This document shows, one piece after another, positions 5,110 to 5,670 of a stretch of 5,670 bases of DNA. Made by a program: the position numbers and the translations under genes. How positions within the stretch are numbered: the first letter of the stretch is position 1; the number at the start of each line of letters is the position of its first letter. Below the pieces are notes generated by a model. It saw only the letters and a list, made by a program, of their open reading frames with translations, did not search any database and was not told the DNA's origin. The stretch lies in contig CALWWH010000103.1 in the NCBI GenBank assembly GCA_944385195.1, positions 1 through 5,670 on the forward strand, written 5' to 3'. This DNA is from an uncultured Oscillospiraceae bacterium (GTDB taxonomy: Bacteria; Bacillota; Clostridia; Oscillospirales; Oscillospiraceae).

Positions 5110-5160
5110 CCAACTCAACAGCATCAACACCCCCCTTCCCCAAATGTAAGGAGACTTCTT

Positions 5161-5670
5161 ATGAAACACCGTTTTTTCTCGTTTCTTCTCGCGCTTTCAC
5201 TGATCTGCACCCTCATTCTCCCCGCTGCCGCTACTGACCGCGGGGATTCTGTCAAATACTACACTTCCATCGTCTCTGACCCAGGATACGGCGCCGAGTG
5301 GGGCGTCATCGCCGCCTGCACAGAGGGAAATACAGCCTACGGCAATCTCTACTGGAAGAATATCCAGACCATCGTCAAAGACGCCAAAGGCCAGCTAGAT
5401 AGCCGTAAGTCTACCGAGACAAGCCGTGTCATTTTGGCCATCACTGCCACGGGCAATGACGCGACTACCGTCGGCGGCTACAATCTGGTGTCAGCGCTAA
5501 ACGACATGGACTTTGTCGTCAATCAAGGCATCAACGGCGCGATCTTCGCCCTGTTAGCCCTGGATGCCGGTGCTTATGTTTCCAATATGCGCGATTCCCT
5601 GGTGCAGTACATCCTGGACGCTCAGCTGACTGACGGCGGCTGGGCTCTGACCGGCGAAGTGGGGGACACC
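5161..5670 (+). CDS. Secreted alpha/alpha-toroid (prenyltransferase/squalene oxidase repeat-like) protein, 5' part
   Basis: An open frame from ATG 5161 to the window edge with no stop, 170 residues seen. AAGGAG (5148-5153) lies 7 nt upstream. Residues 1-24 are a signal peptide (HR, a hydrophobic core, PAAA before Thr25), so the protein is exported. The mature part is rich in helices and carries two family hallmarks of toroid proteins: NQGINGAIFALLALDAG (121-137) and QLTDGGW (155-161), the latter a QW-like repeat motif of terpenoid-cyclase/prenyltransferase folds. Secreted members in gut Clostridia are unlikely to be real terpene cyclases, since no DxDD or DCTAE-type catalytic motif is seen here. 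They are better regarded as binding proteins of unknown ligand. Such proteins often continue into Ig-like, DUF4430 or SLH domains, but that part lies outside the window. It follows the SLH-protein gene on the same strand with a 201-bp spacer and may be co-transcribed with it. Confidence 0.85.
   Translation, partial: MKHRFFSFLLALSLICTLILPAAATDRGDSVKYYTSIVSDPGYGAEWGVIAACTEGNTAYGNLYWKNIQTIVKDAKGQLDSRKSTETSRVILAITATGNDATTVGGYNLVSALNDMDFVVNQGINGAIFALLALDAGAYVSNMRDSLVQYILDAQLTDGGWALTGEVGDT

Overview
The window reads as chromosomal DNA of a GC-rich, gut-type member of the Clostridia (Oscillospiraceae-like). This placement is an inference. It rests on strong AGGAGG ribosome-binding sites, extended -10 promoters, an SLH-domain (S-layer homology) surface protein and a gut-clostridial style secreted alpha/alpha-toroid protein. 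There is no rRNA, tRNA, CRISPR array, insertion sequence or transposase.

Layout, left to right. (1) A plus-strand alpha/beta hydrolase of the monoacylglycerol lipase/lysophospholipase type, very probably starting at GTG 73, since the ATG at 34 lies inside the -10 box. (2) An AT-rich gap, then a 95-residue orphan protein that resembles the C-terminal end of phage terminase small subunits. (3) A perfect 20-bp hairpin between convergent genes. (4) A minus-strand two-gene operon: a COG2426/Sm_multidrug_ex membrane protein followed by an aldo/keto reductase whose ribosome-binding site overlaps the stop of the first gene. (5) A divergent promoter region in which two extended -10 boxes form a 12-bp inverted repeat. 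(6) A roughly 220-nt RNA, starting at the plus-strand promoter, that folds on paper into a closed multi-branched structure ending in a T-run. (7) An SLH-domain surface protein with a long Thr-Glu tetrapeptide stalk, an EF-hand-like loop and three SLH repeats. (8) A 201-nt spacer carrying two mutually exclusive hairpins. (9) The 5' part of a second secreted protein with an alpha/alpha-toroid (prenyltransferase-type) fold, cut by the window edge.

The right half is the most interesting part. A structured RNA with its own promoter lies immediately upstream of a wall-anchored protein, which is followed by a secreted toroid protein with another switch-like leader. I read this as an RNA-controlled cell-surface locus. 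The pairing of a small beta-rich domain (loosely DUF4430-like) with an alpha/alpha toroid recalls the two-domain layout of animal intrinsic factor/transcobalamin. A ligand-binding role is therefore a testable hypothesis, not a conclusion.
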